From Carnobacterium_A sp049673005 (lineage in GTDB: Bacteria; Bacillota; Bacilli; Lactobacillales; Carnobacteriaceae): a DNA stretch of 15,999 nt. Shown in pieces: positions 1-6,938 of this stretch; the stretch's first letter is position 1; each line of letters opens with the position of its first letter. A program made the position numbers and the translations under genes. The notes under the pieces are model-generated. The model was not told the DNA's origin, did no database searches, and saw only the letters and a program-made list of their open reading frames with translations. The stretch lies in assembly GCF_049673005.1 (NCBI RefSeq), contig NZ_JBATXB010000077.1, forward strand, positions 1 through 15,999, given 5' to 3'.

Positions 1-425
1 ACACACTTGAAGAATTGGTAAGAGAAGTTGACTTGATTTCTATTCATATGCCGGCAACCGATGACAACTTCCATTTATTTAATAAAGAACTGTTTGCACA
101 AATGAAAGACGGATCATTTTTGATTAACACGGCCAGAGGAACAATTATTGATACAGAAGATTTGCTTGAAGCGTTAGAAAGCAATAAACTAGCGGGCGCT
201 GTTCTAGATACGTATGAACATGAACATTCTTTTGTTAACAAAGACTTGAAAGGTGCAGCAATTGAGGACGAAGTCTTTAATAAATTAATGGCTAGAGACG
301 ACGTATTCTATACTCCTCATATCGCATTCTATACAGAAACAGCTGTTGAAAACCTAGTAGAAGGTTCATTAGGCGCTACACAAGATATTCTAACAAGTGG
401 CGAAAGTGCATTTGAAGTAAAATAA
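1..425 (+). CDS. D-2-hydroxyacid (D-lactate-like) dehydrogenase, C-terminal part
   Basis: The gene enters from the left edge (first whole codon at position 3) and ends in TAA at 423-425, so about 140 C-terminal residues are seen. They cover the end of the NAD-binding domain and the return to the catalytic domain of the D-isomer-specific 2-hydroxyacid dehydrogenase family. The visible catalytic signatures are NTARG (arginine that binds the substrate carboxylate), LDTYEHE (acidic partner of the catalytic histidine) and YTPHIAFYTETAV (catalytic histidine). The PHIAFYTETAVENLVEGSL tail resembles lactobacillal D-lactate dehydrogenases more than glycerate or phosphoglycerate dehydrogenases. The expected role is cytoplasmic NADH-dependent reduction of pyruvate to D-lactate; a branched 2-oxoacid reductase (D-hydroxyisocaproate type) cannot be excluded without the N-terminal half. 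A TTG at 15 is an internal Leu codon, not a start. Confidence 0.85.
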   Translation, partial: TLEELVREVDLISIHMPATDDNFHLFNKELFAQMKDGSFLINTARGTIIDTEDLLEALESNKLAGAVLDTYEHEHSFVNKDLKGAAIEDEVFNKLMARDDVFYTPHIAFYTETAVENLVEGSLGATQDILTSGESAFEVK

Positions 426-448
426 TGCTACGCTAAATAAGATGAAAC

Positions 449-495
449 GGAGGAAGATGACCCATTTTTTAGGGCTTATCTTCCTTCTTTTTTTA
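449..495 (+). terminator. Intrinsic terminator after the dehydrogenase gene
   Basis: The left arm AGGAAGATGACCC and right arm GGGCTTATCTTCCT pair with one small bulge around a T-rich loop and are followed by a run of T residues. It ends transcription of the dehydrogenase gene before the export operon. Confidence 0.8.
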
Positions 496-643
496 TTTCC
501 TATTTTGGTAATATAACGATAGAAATAAAAGGAAGAATGGGGTATGATACTAGCATAATAAGAAAAGAACGTTTACGTGAATAGAAGGGCTTAAAATAAA
601 AAATTGTTACTGTTTGAACAATCTAAAATTAAGGAGAAATGAT

Positions 644-1783
644 ATGAAAAAGAAATTAGGAACAGCAATCGGAATTGTAGTAGGAATTGTCGTCATAGGA
701 ATTATTTCACAAAAAATCTTTTTTTCAAGCGAACCAGTTGTAGAAGAATTTGAGGATCCATATGAAATTGATTATTTTACAGTACCGAGTATGGAACAAG
801 TTTTTGTTAATGGAACGGTAAAACCAGAACAATCTCAAGAGTTTAGCAAAGAAGAAGCTTATGGAGTTATGGGCGATCTACAAGTGAAGAATGGAGAAAC
901 AGTAGAAAAAGGAACCGTTTTTTATACATACGAAAATACGGAAGTGGCTACTCAACTAAGCGATACAACGAACCAAGTTGCTCGAATGGAAACTCAACGT
1001 TCAAATGCTATTTATAAAAGAGATTTAGCAATCAAAAATTGGAATAAGCTACCTGAAGAAGAGCGTACTCAAACGCTAGAAGAAGTAAAGATGGATATGA
1101 GTACAGACGATTTAGATGCTGAAATAACAGAATTGTATAATAACCTCGCTTCGTTAAAAGAACAACAGTACAAAAGTATTGTAGCTCCATTTAAAGGGAA
1201 AGTGTATGTTCCAGAAGTAAAAGATGCTGAATCACCCATTTTAAAACTTATTTCAGATGAATTTTATGTTTCTGGAACAGTAAATGAAAAAGATGTTGGA
1301 AAACTTACAAAGGAACAAACTGCGGATATTAAAGTTATATCTAATGATTACACAGTCACTGGAAAAGTTGATTTTATTGATTTAAATCCAACAGAAGATG
1401 GTGCTGAAGAAGGCGAGTATGGACAGCCGTCTACCATGTCTAGTTATCCAGTCAAACTCTCTTTAGACACATTGGAAGGGATACGAAACGGATACCATGT
1501 TCAAGCAGTGGTTAATATCGGAAAAGAAGCTGTCACTATTCCCACAAAAGCCATTCTTCATGAAGGGGATGCGGTTCATTATGTATTAGTGAATGATTTC
1601 GGAACAGTTGTTAGACGAATTGTTCAACTAGGTGATGAAGAAGGAGAAAATACGGCAATATCTAGTGGATTAGAGGCTGAAGACCAAATCATTGTTTCAT
1701 CAAAAATACCCGTTGAAGAAGGTCAATTGCTCGATGAAACACCAACTAGTGAAGCAATGGATTCTGTGAATGTGGAAGAGTAG
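644..1783 (+). CDS. Membrane-fusion/adaptor subunit of a MacA/YknX-like exporter
   Basis: This 379-residue protein is the extracytoplasmic adaptor of the ABC exporter encoded by the next two genes. Residues 5-22 are one hydrophobic anchor after a lysine-rich start (MKKKLG). Residues 75-98 and 176-190 (SIVAPFKGKVYV) look like the two halves of a lipoyl/barrel-sandwich domain. They are separated by a charged, probably coiled-coil hairpin (about 100-172). The rest looks like beta-barrel and membrane-proximal domains, ending in an acidic tail. The start at 644 is preferred because AAGGAG (631-636) lies 7 nt upstream; an in-frame TTG at 614 has no such site. The ATPase gene starts 11 nt after the stop, so the three genes form an operon. 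By family, YknX-type adaptors serve exporters of peptides or antimicrobials; the substrate here is unknown. No two-component system or bacteriocin gene is adjacent. Confidence 0.8.
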   Translation: MKKKLGTAIGIVVGIVVIGIISQKIFFSSEPVVEEFEDPYEIDYFTVPSMEQVFVNGTVKPEQSQEFSKEEAYGVMGDLQVKNGETVEKGTVFYTYENTEVATQLSDTTNQVARMETQRSNAIYKRDLAIKNWNKLPEEERTQTLEEVKMDMSTDDLDAEITELYNNLASLKEQQYKSIVAPFKGKVYVPEVKDAESPILKLISDEFYVSGTVNEKDVGKLTKEQTADIKVISNDYTVTGKVDFIDLNPTEDGAEEGEYGQPSTMSSYPVKLSLDTLEGIRNGYHVQAVVNIGKEAVTIPTKAILHEGDAVHYVLVNDFGTVVRRIVQLGDEEGENTAISSGLEAEDQIIVSSKIPVEEGQLLDETPTSEAMDSVNVEE

Positions 1784-1794
1784 GGGATGATATA

Positions 1795-2502
1795 ATGGAG
1801 AAATTAAAAACAACTCAACCTCTTATCGAAATAAGCAATGTGACGAAGACATTTAAACGTGGAAAGCAAGAAACGACTGTTTTAAAAGGGCTAGACTTAA
1901 AAATTTATGAAGGTGAATTCATTATGATTATGGGGAAATCCGGCAGTGGCAAGACAACGCTGATGAATATCATTGGATTTTTAGACAGGATTACTGCTGG
2001 AACGTATCATTTTCGAGGAGAGGATGTCTCTTCTTTAAATGAAAATAAAAAATCAGACTACCGTAATGCCTTTTTTGGTTTTGTTTTTCAACAATTTTTC
2101 TTAATTGACTCATTGAATGTGCAACAAAATGTAGAATTGCCAATGGTCTATAAAGGCATCCACCAAGCAAAAGTGAAAAAAGAAAAAGCTCAACGTTACT
2201 TAGAGTTGGTTGGAATTGGTGAAAAAATGAAAGATAAAACGACGGAATTATCTGGCGGGCAACAACAGCGCGTAGCAATAGCACGTGCCTTGGTTAACGA
2301 TCCTTTATTGATTATGGCTGATGAACCAACTGGAGCATTGGATAGCGAAACAGGCAAAGTTATCATGAATACATTAAAAAAACTAAACGAAGAGGGCAAG
2401 ACAATTGTGATGGTGACACATGACAGAGATTTGACGACCTATGCTTCACGAGTTATTTATATGAAAGATGGCTGTTTTGAAGAAGAGGTGATGAGCCAAT
2501 GA
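1795..2502 (+). CDS. ABC transporter ATPase, MacB/YknY (LolD-like) type
   Basis: This 235-residue ATPase drives the exporter. Walker A is GKSGSGKT at residues 47-54, the Q-loop glutamine is near 99 (FVFQQ), the signature LSGGQQQR is at 152-159, Walker B is LLIMADEP at 171-178, and the H-loop histidine is 209 (VMVTHD). The length and the ADEPTGALD sequence match the MacB/LolD/YknY branch, which works with four-helix FtsX-fold permeases by a mechanotransmission mechanism. The ATG at 1795 follows AGGGGATGA. The last codons overlap the permease start by 4 bp (ATGA), suggesting translational coupling. All catalytic motifs are intact. Confidence 0.93.
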   Translation: MEKLKTTQPLIEISNVTKTFKRGKQETTVLKGLDLKIYEGEFIMIMGKSGSGKTTLMNIIGFLDRITAGTYHFRGEDVSSLNENKKSDYRNAFFGFVFQQFFLIDSLNVQQNVELPMVYKGIHQAKVKKEKAQRYLELVGIGEKMKDKTTELSGGQQQRVAIARALVNDPLLIMADEPTGALDSETGKVIMNTLKKLNEEGKTIVMVTHDRDLTTYASRVIYMKDGCFEEEVMSQ

Positions 2503-3737
2503 TTCGCAATGTTTTAATTAGTACATTCCTAAGTTTAAAAGCTCATAAACTGCGAGTATTTTTAACAATGTTGGGAATTATTATTGGGATAGCTTCTGTT
2601 GTAACGATTGCAGCTTTAGGTGAGGGGATTAGGTTACAAACCCTTTCGTTAGCTGATTCAACTAATCTAAATGAAATAAAGATTCAATACGTCATGCCGA
2701 TGTCTGAGGATCCAACCTATTATGAGGAATCAACCTTTGCTTTTTCAAAAATTGACATGAAACGAGTTAAAAAAACAAGTGGTGTAGCATCTGTTTTGCC
2801 TGACTATGGAGAAAGTATGGGGTATGGAAGCACTGTTGAAACAATCAACGCTGACTTTGATTACTTCGGACAGATGTCATCGGTTCAATTGACTCCCTAC
2901 ACTGAAGATAGTACTTTATTGTATGGGCGAAATCTCACTGCAGCAGATGCAAATCATGATGTTATCGTTTTGTCTCATGATGTCTTTGATTATGGTTTGG
3001 CAATCGATAATCCAGAAGAGATGATTGGGCAAGCTATTTCGCTTAGTGGATATATGTACGAAGTCGTTGGCATCAAAACACCTTATGATTTTGAGTCTGC
3101 ACCACTAACTGGTGGAGGAGATGATTATATGACTGCTTCATCATCGGTTGTGACCCGGTCTTCTTACAACGATTTAACGAAATACAAACCCATTATGGGC
3201 TTGAAAATTAAATTCGACGAGAATACCGATCGCTACACTGCAACGGATACTATAATTCAAGAACTAAGTGAAAATTACCCTGATGAACAAGGAACATTTG
3301 AACAAGATCGCTCAAACGAAGAAATGCAACAAGAAATGGAAAGTTACATGGCAGGCATTGTTAATTTCTTGATGGCCATTACAGCTATTTCTTTATTAGT
3401 AGGTGGAATTGGTGTGATGAATATTATGTACGTTTCTGTCACCGAACGAAAACGTGAAATAGGTATCCGTCGTGCTATTGGAGCCAAACCTCGCACAATC
3501 TTATTTCAGTTTATTCTTGAAGCAGCTTTTATTACGTTTATAGGTGGCTTATTGGGTCTAATGACTGGATATGGGCTAGCCGTTTTAGCGGGTAGTTTTA
3601 TGGACTTAAAACCAGTATTAACGATGCAAACGATTCTATTATCAACGTCTGTATCTATTTTAACCGGACTGTTTTTTGGCATCATGCCCGCGGTTAACGC
3701 AGCTAAAATGGACCCAATTAAAGCTATTTACCAATAA
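2499..3737 (+). CDS. MacB/YknZ-like ABC transporter permease (FtsX fold)
   Basis: This 412-residue permease has the typical MacB layout. One N-terminal transmembrane helix (about residues 18-42, FLTMLGIIIGIASVVTIAAL) is followed by a large extracytoplasmic MacB_PCD domain (about 45-280). Three C-terminal helices follow (about 286-312, 335-368 and 378-400), and the end NAAKMDPIKAIYQ is the usual FtsX/MacB tail. The coupling segment ERKREIGIRRAIGAKPRTI lies after the second helix. It overlaps the ATPase gene by 4 bp and closes the operon. It should export a small peptide, toxin or lipophilic compound across the single membrane with the adaptor; the substrate cannot be read from the sequence. 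No frameshift or missing segment is seen. Confidence 0.92.
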   Translation: MIRNVLISTFLSLKAHKLRVFLTMLGIIIGIASVVTIAALGEGIRLQTLSLADSTNLNEIKIQYVMPMSEDPTYYEESTFAFSKIDMKRVKKTSGVASVLPDYGESMGYGSTVETINADFDYFGQMSSVQLTPYTEDSTLLYGRNLTAADANHDVIVLSHDVFDYGLAIDNPEEMIGQAISLSGYMYEVVGIKTPYDFESAPLTGGGDDYMTASSSVVTRSSYNDLTKYKPIMGLKIKFDENTDRYTATDTIIQELSENYPDEQGTFEQDRSNEEMQQEMESYMAGIVNFLMAITAISLLVGGIGVMNIMYVSVTERKREIGIRRAIGAKPRTILFQFILEAAFITFIGGLLGLMTGYGLAVLAGSFMDLKPVLTMQTILLSTSVSILTGLFFGIMPAVNAAKMDPIKAIYQ

Positions 3738-3838
3738 ACAGAATAAACGAGATTCAAGACGGAAAAGACTACAAATATGGCTTGTTTTCTAGCATCAGTC
3801 AGGTAGAATTCCTGATTGAATCTATTAAAGACGAATAA
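3722..3838 (+). other. Start-less coding-like remnant after the permease gene
   Basis: A reading frame different from that of the permease is open from 3722 to a TAA at 3836-3838. From 3749 it reads like a real protein C-terminus (NEIQDGKDYKYGLF, then SSISQVEFLIESIKDE). It has no ATG and no ribosome binding site, so it may be the last 30 or so codons of a decayed or deleted gene. I do not recognise the family. Confidence 0.3.
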
Positions 3839-3852
3839 AGCAACAAAAAAAC

Positions 3853-3885
3853 GACGAGTGGATCAGTAAACGGTCCTAACTCGTC
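3853..3885. repeat. Hairpin repeat, copy A
   Basis: GACGAGT (3853-3859) and ACTCGTC (3879-3885) are perfect inverted arms. They continue inward as GGATC (3860-3864) and GGTCC (3872-3876), with one G-U pair, a 7-nt loop and a TA bulge. No T run follows, so it is not a plain terminator. A related copy lies about 100 bp downstream. Confidence 0.5.
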
Positions 3886-3902
3886 CAAACTAAATACGGG
3901 AA

Positions 3903-3955
3903 AGCTCAGTTGAGGTTTTAACTACCTTGACTGGGCTATTTTATTTTTTATTTGG
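3903..3955 (+). terminator. Intrinsic terminator downstream of the exporter operon
   Basis: The arms at 3903-3916 and 3924-3937 pair over 14 positions if G-U pairs are allowed, around a 7-nt loop (TTTAACT), and are followed by a T-rich run to about 3955. It is the first clear stop signal after the permease gene. Confidence 0.8.
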
Positions 3956-3987
3956 ACCAGTGGACTCAAAATACGGCCCAACTCGTC
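3955..3987. repeat. Hairpin repeat, copy B
   Basis: This diverged copy of the 3853-3885 element keeps AGTGGA, ACGG and AACTCGTC in the same order and nearly the same spacing. Its outer arms GACCAGT and ACTCGTC still pair except for one C-C mismatch. The two copies flank the terminator at 3903-3955. Confidence 0.4.
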
Positions 3988-4076
3988 TGAATTAAAAACA
4001 CAAACGCATATACGCCATCAAAATCTCCTATGTGTGTTAATAAAATACTACGATACGATCATCGCGAAAGGTGTTT

Positions 4077-4096
4077 TTGATAGTGATGCGTATCAA
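4077..4096. promoter_or_regulatory. Inverted repeat TTGATA-N8-TATCAA
   Basis: Two perfect 6-bp half sites form a 20-bp palindrome. The half site TTGAT/ATCAA is the FNR-type half site of Crp/Fnr proteins, but the 10-nt gap between these five-base cores is wider than the usual 4. It could be an operator for ArcR (encoded at 8121) or chance. It lies about 220 bp upstream of the candidate arcA -35. Confidence 0.3.
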
Positions 4097-4291
4097 TCTA
4101 AATAGAGTGAATATACAGGATGGATAAACTGTAACGCTTTGAAAAGAAGCTAGAGATTCGTTGAAATCTGCGACACGTTTTTTTGTTAGAAAGACTATTT
4201 TATCAACGTTTTCTCATCTCTTTTTAATGTTTGGTTCGATAATACCAATAATAACCATCTTTTTAAAATTATAAAAAATGTATAAAAAAGA

Positions 4292-4302
4292 TGAATATAC
4301 AG
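4292..4302. promoter_or_regulatory. Possible ArgR/ARG-box half sites (TGAATATACAG, two copies)
   Basis: TGAATATACAG occurs at 4108-4118 and again here, 184 bp apart and in the same direction. TGAAT followed by A/T bases is the core half of ArgR operators in Gram-positive bacteria. This copy sits about 16 bp upstream of the candidate -35 and ends the inverted repeat 4279-4301. The paired distal and proximal arrangement would suit a hexameric looping regulator. The match to a full 18-bp ARG box is only partial. Confidence 0.35.
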
Positions 4303-4317
4303 CATAAACACTCATTG

Positions 4318-4348
4318 TTGGACAATTATACTGTATAAAGAATATATA
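4318..4348 (+). promoter_or_regulatory. Candidate arcA promoter
   Basis: TTGGAC (4318-4323) serves as -35 and the AT run AATATATA (4341-4348) as -10, giving spacers of 17-19 nt depending on register. A perfect palindrome TATACTGTATA (4327-4337) lies in the spacer and could bind a regulator. The -10 is weak, as expected of an activated promoter. Confidence 0.45.
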
Positions 4349-4366
4349 TAAAAGAGGATGAAAATA

Positions 4367-4393
4367 ATGCGACGAAATCGACATTTCGTATGA
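4367..4393 (+). CDS. Candidate arginine-rich leader peptide MRRNRHFV
   Basis: Just downstream of the candidate arcA promoter, AAAGAGG (4351-4357) is followed 9 nt later by ATG and eight codons ending in TGA: ATG CGA CGA AAT CGA CAT TTC GTA. Three of the eight codons are arginine, all CGA, in an AT-rich genome where arginine codons are scarce, and the next complete gene degrades arginine. ACGAAAT (4372-4378) and ATTTCGT (4383-4389) form a perfect 7-bp stem with a 4-nt loop inside the frame. Translation could therefore change the fold of the leader RNA. No T run follows, so control by leader translation, mRNA stability or Rho is more likely than classical attenuation. Chance cannot be excluded for so short a frame. 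Confidence 0.35.
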   Translation: MRRNRHFV

Positions 4394-4417
4394 GTGATAA
4401 GAGTTTTCATATTCAAT

Positions 4418-4431
4418 TGTTAGCGTTATCA
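4418..4431 (+). promoter_or_regulatory. cre site (CcpA operator) in the arcA leader
   Basis: TGTTAGCGTTATCA matches the cre consensus TGWNANCGNTNWCA at every position. It lies downstream of the candidate promoter and 37 bp before the arcA start, where bound CcpA would act as a roadblock. Glucose repression of arc operons by CcpA is known in lactic acid bacteria. Its TTATCA end also pairs with TGATAA at 4395-4400. Confidence 0.7.
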
Positions 4432-4467
4432 TAAGGATGTAAATAAGAACAAGAGGAGGAAATAATA

Positions 4468-5691
4468 GTGAATAATCCCATCCATGTTATGTCAGAAATT
4501 GGTAAGTTAAAAAAAGTTATGGTGCATCGTCCAGGCAAAGAGATGGAAAACTTAATGCCTGACTACCTTGATAGATTACTATTCGATGATATTCCTTATC
4601 TAAAAGGAGCTCGAGCAGAACATGATAATTTCGTTAAAGAATTAGAAACTGAAGGAGTCGAAGTTGTTTATTTAGAGAAGCTAGCTGCAGAAGCCATTGA
4701 TGCTGGAAATGTAAAAGAAGCATTTATTGATCAGTGGTTGTCAGAAACGGAAATTGTTTCTGAAAATGTTAAAAACATTGTAAAGGAACAGTTAGTGGAA
4801 TTAGATACCTTCGATATGGTTCTTAAAACAATGGAAGGTTTTAGAAAAACGGAATTGAAAACAGCTCACTTTGATAATTCTTTAGCGGACCAACTGGAGA
4901 GCGATTACCCATTTTTAGTTGATCCAATGCCCAATCTTTATTTTACACGTGACCCATTCGCAACGATGGCTAACGGTGTAACAATCAATAAGATGTTTGC
5001 TGAAACACGTAACCGTGAAACAATTTATGGGGACTTTATCTTTAATTACCATCCAGAATACAAAGATAAAGTAGATAAATTTTACTCACGTGATGAAGAA
5101 GATCGAATCGAAGGTGGAGATGAATTAGTCCTTTCTAAAGATATTTTAGCTATTGGTATTTCACAGCGAACTGATTCTCGTGCCATTGAAAAATTAGCAA
5201 AACGGGTATTCAAAGCTGGTGCATTTAAAGAAATTTTGGGATTCGATATTGGAGAGCATCGTAAATTTATGCATTTAGATACGGTGTTTACAATGGTTGA
5301 TTATGACAAATTTACTATTCACCCAGAAATCGAAGCAGGACTACGTGTCATTTCTATCAAACCGGGTAAAGATGGAGAAGTTGTCCTTGAAGAAAAGGAA
5401 AGTAAAAAATTAGATGAAGTATTAGCAGAAGCTTTAGGGTTAGAAAAAGTAACGTTGTTAAGATGTGGCGGAGGAAGCCTTGTAGACTCAGCTCGCGAAC
5501 AATGGAATGATGGATCAAACACATTAACGATAGCACCAGGCGTCGTTGTCGTGTATGACCGCAATACCATTACGAATGAATTGTTGGAACAAGCGGGATT
5601 AAGATTAATTAAAATTCCAGGAAGTGAATTAGTCCGTGGTCGTGGGGGCCCAAGATGTATGACAATGCCGTTTGTTCGTGAGGATATTTAA
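4468..5691 (+). CDS. arcA: Arginine deiminase
   Basis: This 407-residue cytoplasmic enzyme hydrolyses L-arginine to citrulline and ammonia, the first step of the arginine deiminase pathway, giving ATP and acid resistance. The guanidine-modifying fold and catalytic residues are present: FTRDPF (D162), EGGD at 215-218, HLDTVF (H269, D271), GGGSLVDSAREQWNDGSNT (334-352) and the nucleophile Cys397 in RGGPRCMTMP near the C-terminus. The length is normal for the family. The start is GTG at 4468, preceded by AGGAGG (4454-4459) with 8-nt spacing. The long upstream region carries a cre site, possible ArgR and Crp/Fnr-type operators and a candidate Arg-rich leader peptide. arcB follows 66 nt after the stop without a terminator between, so the two are probably cotranscribed. 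Confidence 0.98.
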   Translation: MNNPIHVMSEIGKLKKVMVHRPGKEMENLMPDYLDRLLFDDIPYLKGARAEHDNFVKELETEGVEVVYLEKLAAEAIDAGNVKEAFIDQWLSETEIVSENVKNIVKEQLVELDTFDMVLKTMEGFRKTELKTAHFDNSLADQLESDYPFLVDPMPNLYFTRDPFATMANGVTINKMFAETRNRETIYGDFIFNYHPEYKDKVDKFYSRDEEDRIEGGDELVLSKDILAIGISQRTDSRAIEKLAKRVFKAGAFKEILGFDIGEHRKFMHLDTVFTMVDYDKFTIHPEIEAGLRVISIKPGKDGEVVLEEKESKKLDEVLAEALGLEKVTLLRCGGGSLVDSAREQWNDGSNTLTIAPGVVVVYDRNTITNELLEQAGLRLIKIPGSELVRGRGGPRCMTMPFVREDI

Positions 5692-5757
5692 TCGTTTCAA
5701 ACAAAAAAAGAACGAGTAACTCGATGTTTAAGAATTAACCAATAGGAGGAAAATAAC

Positions 5758-6774
5758 ATGACAAAACCAATCTTTCAAGGACGTAGTTTTTTAGCAGAAA
5801 AAGACTTTTCTAAAGAGGAATTAATGTATTTAATTGAATTTTCAGAGCACGTAAAAGAGTTGAAGAAAAGAAATATTCCTCACCATTATTTAGAGGGGAA
5901 AAACATTGCTTTATTATTTGAAAAATCTTCAACACGAACAAGAGCTGCTTTTACTACAGCGGCAATTGATTTAGGCGCTCATCCTGAATATTTAGGAAAA
6001 GACGATATCCAATTAGGTAAGAAAGAATCAGTAGAAGACACTGCTCGTGTGTTAGGCAGTATGTTTGATGGAATTGAATTTAGAGGATTTAGCCAAAAAG
6101 CGGTCGAACAATTGGCTGAGTTTTCAGGTGTACCTGTGTGGAATGGTTTAACAGACGACTGGCATCCAACACAAATGATCGCTGACTTTTTAACAATAAA
6201 AGAAAACTTTGGACACCTTGAAGGCATTACGCTAGCTTATGTTGGAGATGGTCGCAATAATGTTGCCAATAGTTTATTAGTAACGGCAGCAATATTAGGA
6301 GTGAATATACGAATCGTTTCTCCTGAATCATTATTCCCTGAACAAAAATTAGTAGATATGGCTAATGAATACGCTAAAACATCTGGTAGCGAAATCATGA
6401 TTACAGATGATGTTAAAAAAGGTGTTAAAGATGCGGATGCTTTATACACAGATGTTTGGGTATCCATGGGTGAAGAAGATAAGTTTGCTGAACGAATTGA
6501 ACTATTGACGCCTTATCAAATCAATATGGATATGGTTCGCGCTACTGGAAAAGAAGATATGATCATCTTACACTGCTTGCCTGCTTTCCATGATGCTGAA
6601 ACGATTTACGGCAAACAAGTTGAAAAAGATCATCACATTACAGCTATGGAAATAACAGATGAAGCTTTCCGTAGCAAACATGCTCGCCAATTTGACCAAG
6701 CTGAGAATAGAATGCATTCTATCAAAGCAATTATGGCAGCTACTTTAGGTAATTTATTTATTCCAAAAGTATAA
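5758..6774 (+). CDS. arcB: Ornithine carbamoyltransferase, catabolic
   Basis: This 338-residue enzyme carries out phosphorolysis of citrulline to ornithine and carbamoyl phosphate. The carbamoyl phosphate site is seen as SSTRTR (57-62), HPTQ (136-139) and HCLP (272-275). The ornithine side is seen as the SMG loop at 236-238 (DVWVSMGEE), which separates it from putrescine, aspartate and other transcarbamoylases. The start ATG at 5758 follows AATAGGAGG. The family length is normal. Its place directly after arcA marks it as the catabolic enzyme. A perfect 12-bp stem terminator follows at 6801, so arcC is not simply part of the same transcript. Confidence 0.97.
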   Translation: MTKPIFQGRSFLAEKDFSKEELMYLIEFSEHVKELKKRNIPHHYLEGKNIALLFEKSSTRTRAAFTTAAIDLGAHPEYLGKDDIQLGKKESVEDTARVLGSMFDGIEFRGFSQKAVEQLAEFSGVPVWNGLTDDWHPTQMIADFLTIKENFGHLEGITLAYVGDGRNNVANSLLVTAAILGVNIRIVSPESLFPEQKLVDMANEYAKTSGSEIMITDDVKKGVKDADALYTDVWVSMGEEDKFAERIELLTPYQINMDMVRATGKEDMIILHCLPAFHDAETIYGKQVEKDHHITAMEITDEAFRSKHARQFDQAENRMHSIKAIMAATLGNLFIPKV

Positions 6775-6800
6775 AAGAAAACAAGTGAAATAAGGGTTTT

Positions 6801-6836
6801 AAAGCATAAGGAATCAAAATATCCTTATGCTTTTTA
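6801..6836 (+). terminator. Intrinsic terminator after arcB
   Basis: AAAGCATAAGGA (6801-6812) and TCCTTATGCTTT (6822-6833) form a perfect 12-bp stem with a 9-nt loop, ending in T residues. The T tract is short (TTTTTAT), so some read-through into arcC is possible. Confidence 0.8.
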
Positions 6837-6856
6837 TCTAGTGGAAAAATAAAATG

Positions 6857-6886
6857 CTGGTAAATGAATCCGCTTCCGCATATAAT
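6857..6886 (+). promoter_or_regulatory. Candidate arcC promoter
   Basis: A perfect -10 TATAAT (6881-6886) is preceded, 18 nt upstream, by a poor -35 (CTGGTA, 6857-6862). It lies between the arcB terminator and arcC and supports separate transcription of carbamate kinase. Confidence 0.5.
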
Positions 6887-6938
6887 GTGAAAGAACGTTG
6901 TTATTTTAAAAAATATTAGTAGAGATAGGATGGATAAT

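Larger units (their letters stand above)
3988..4317. other. Gene-free distal arcA upstream region
   Basis: No convincing gene is seen. A short open frame ending in TAG near 4105 (KYYDTIIAKGVFDSDAYQSK) has no start site and may be chance or decayed coding sequence. The stretch holds a palindrome (4077-4096), a TGAATATACAG repeat (4108-4118 and 4292-4302) and TGTATA-N11-TATACA (4279-4301). It is best read as a long regulatory region for arcA. Confidence 0.45.

Noticed and set aside
614..643. Upstream TTG start for the adaptor gene
   Set aside because: AAGGAG lies correctly before the ATG at 644, and the hydrophobic anchor then starts naturally at MKKK.
4214..4432. Minus-strand 72-codon open frame over the arcA upstream region
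   Set aside because: It has low-complexity, Tyr/Ile-rich translation, lies across the arcA promoter, leader and cre site, and shows no recognisable family.
5714..5724. Small palindrome CGAGTAACTCG between arcA and arcB as a terminator
   Set aside because: The stem is only 5 bp with a one-base centre and there is no T tract; the genes are better read as cotranscribed.
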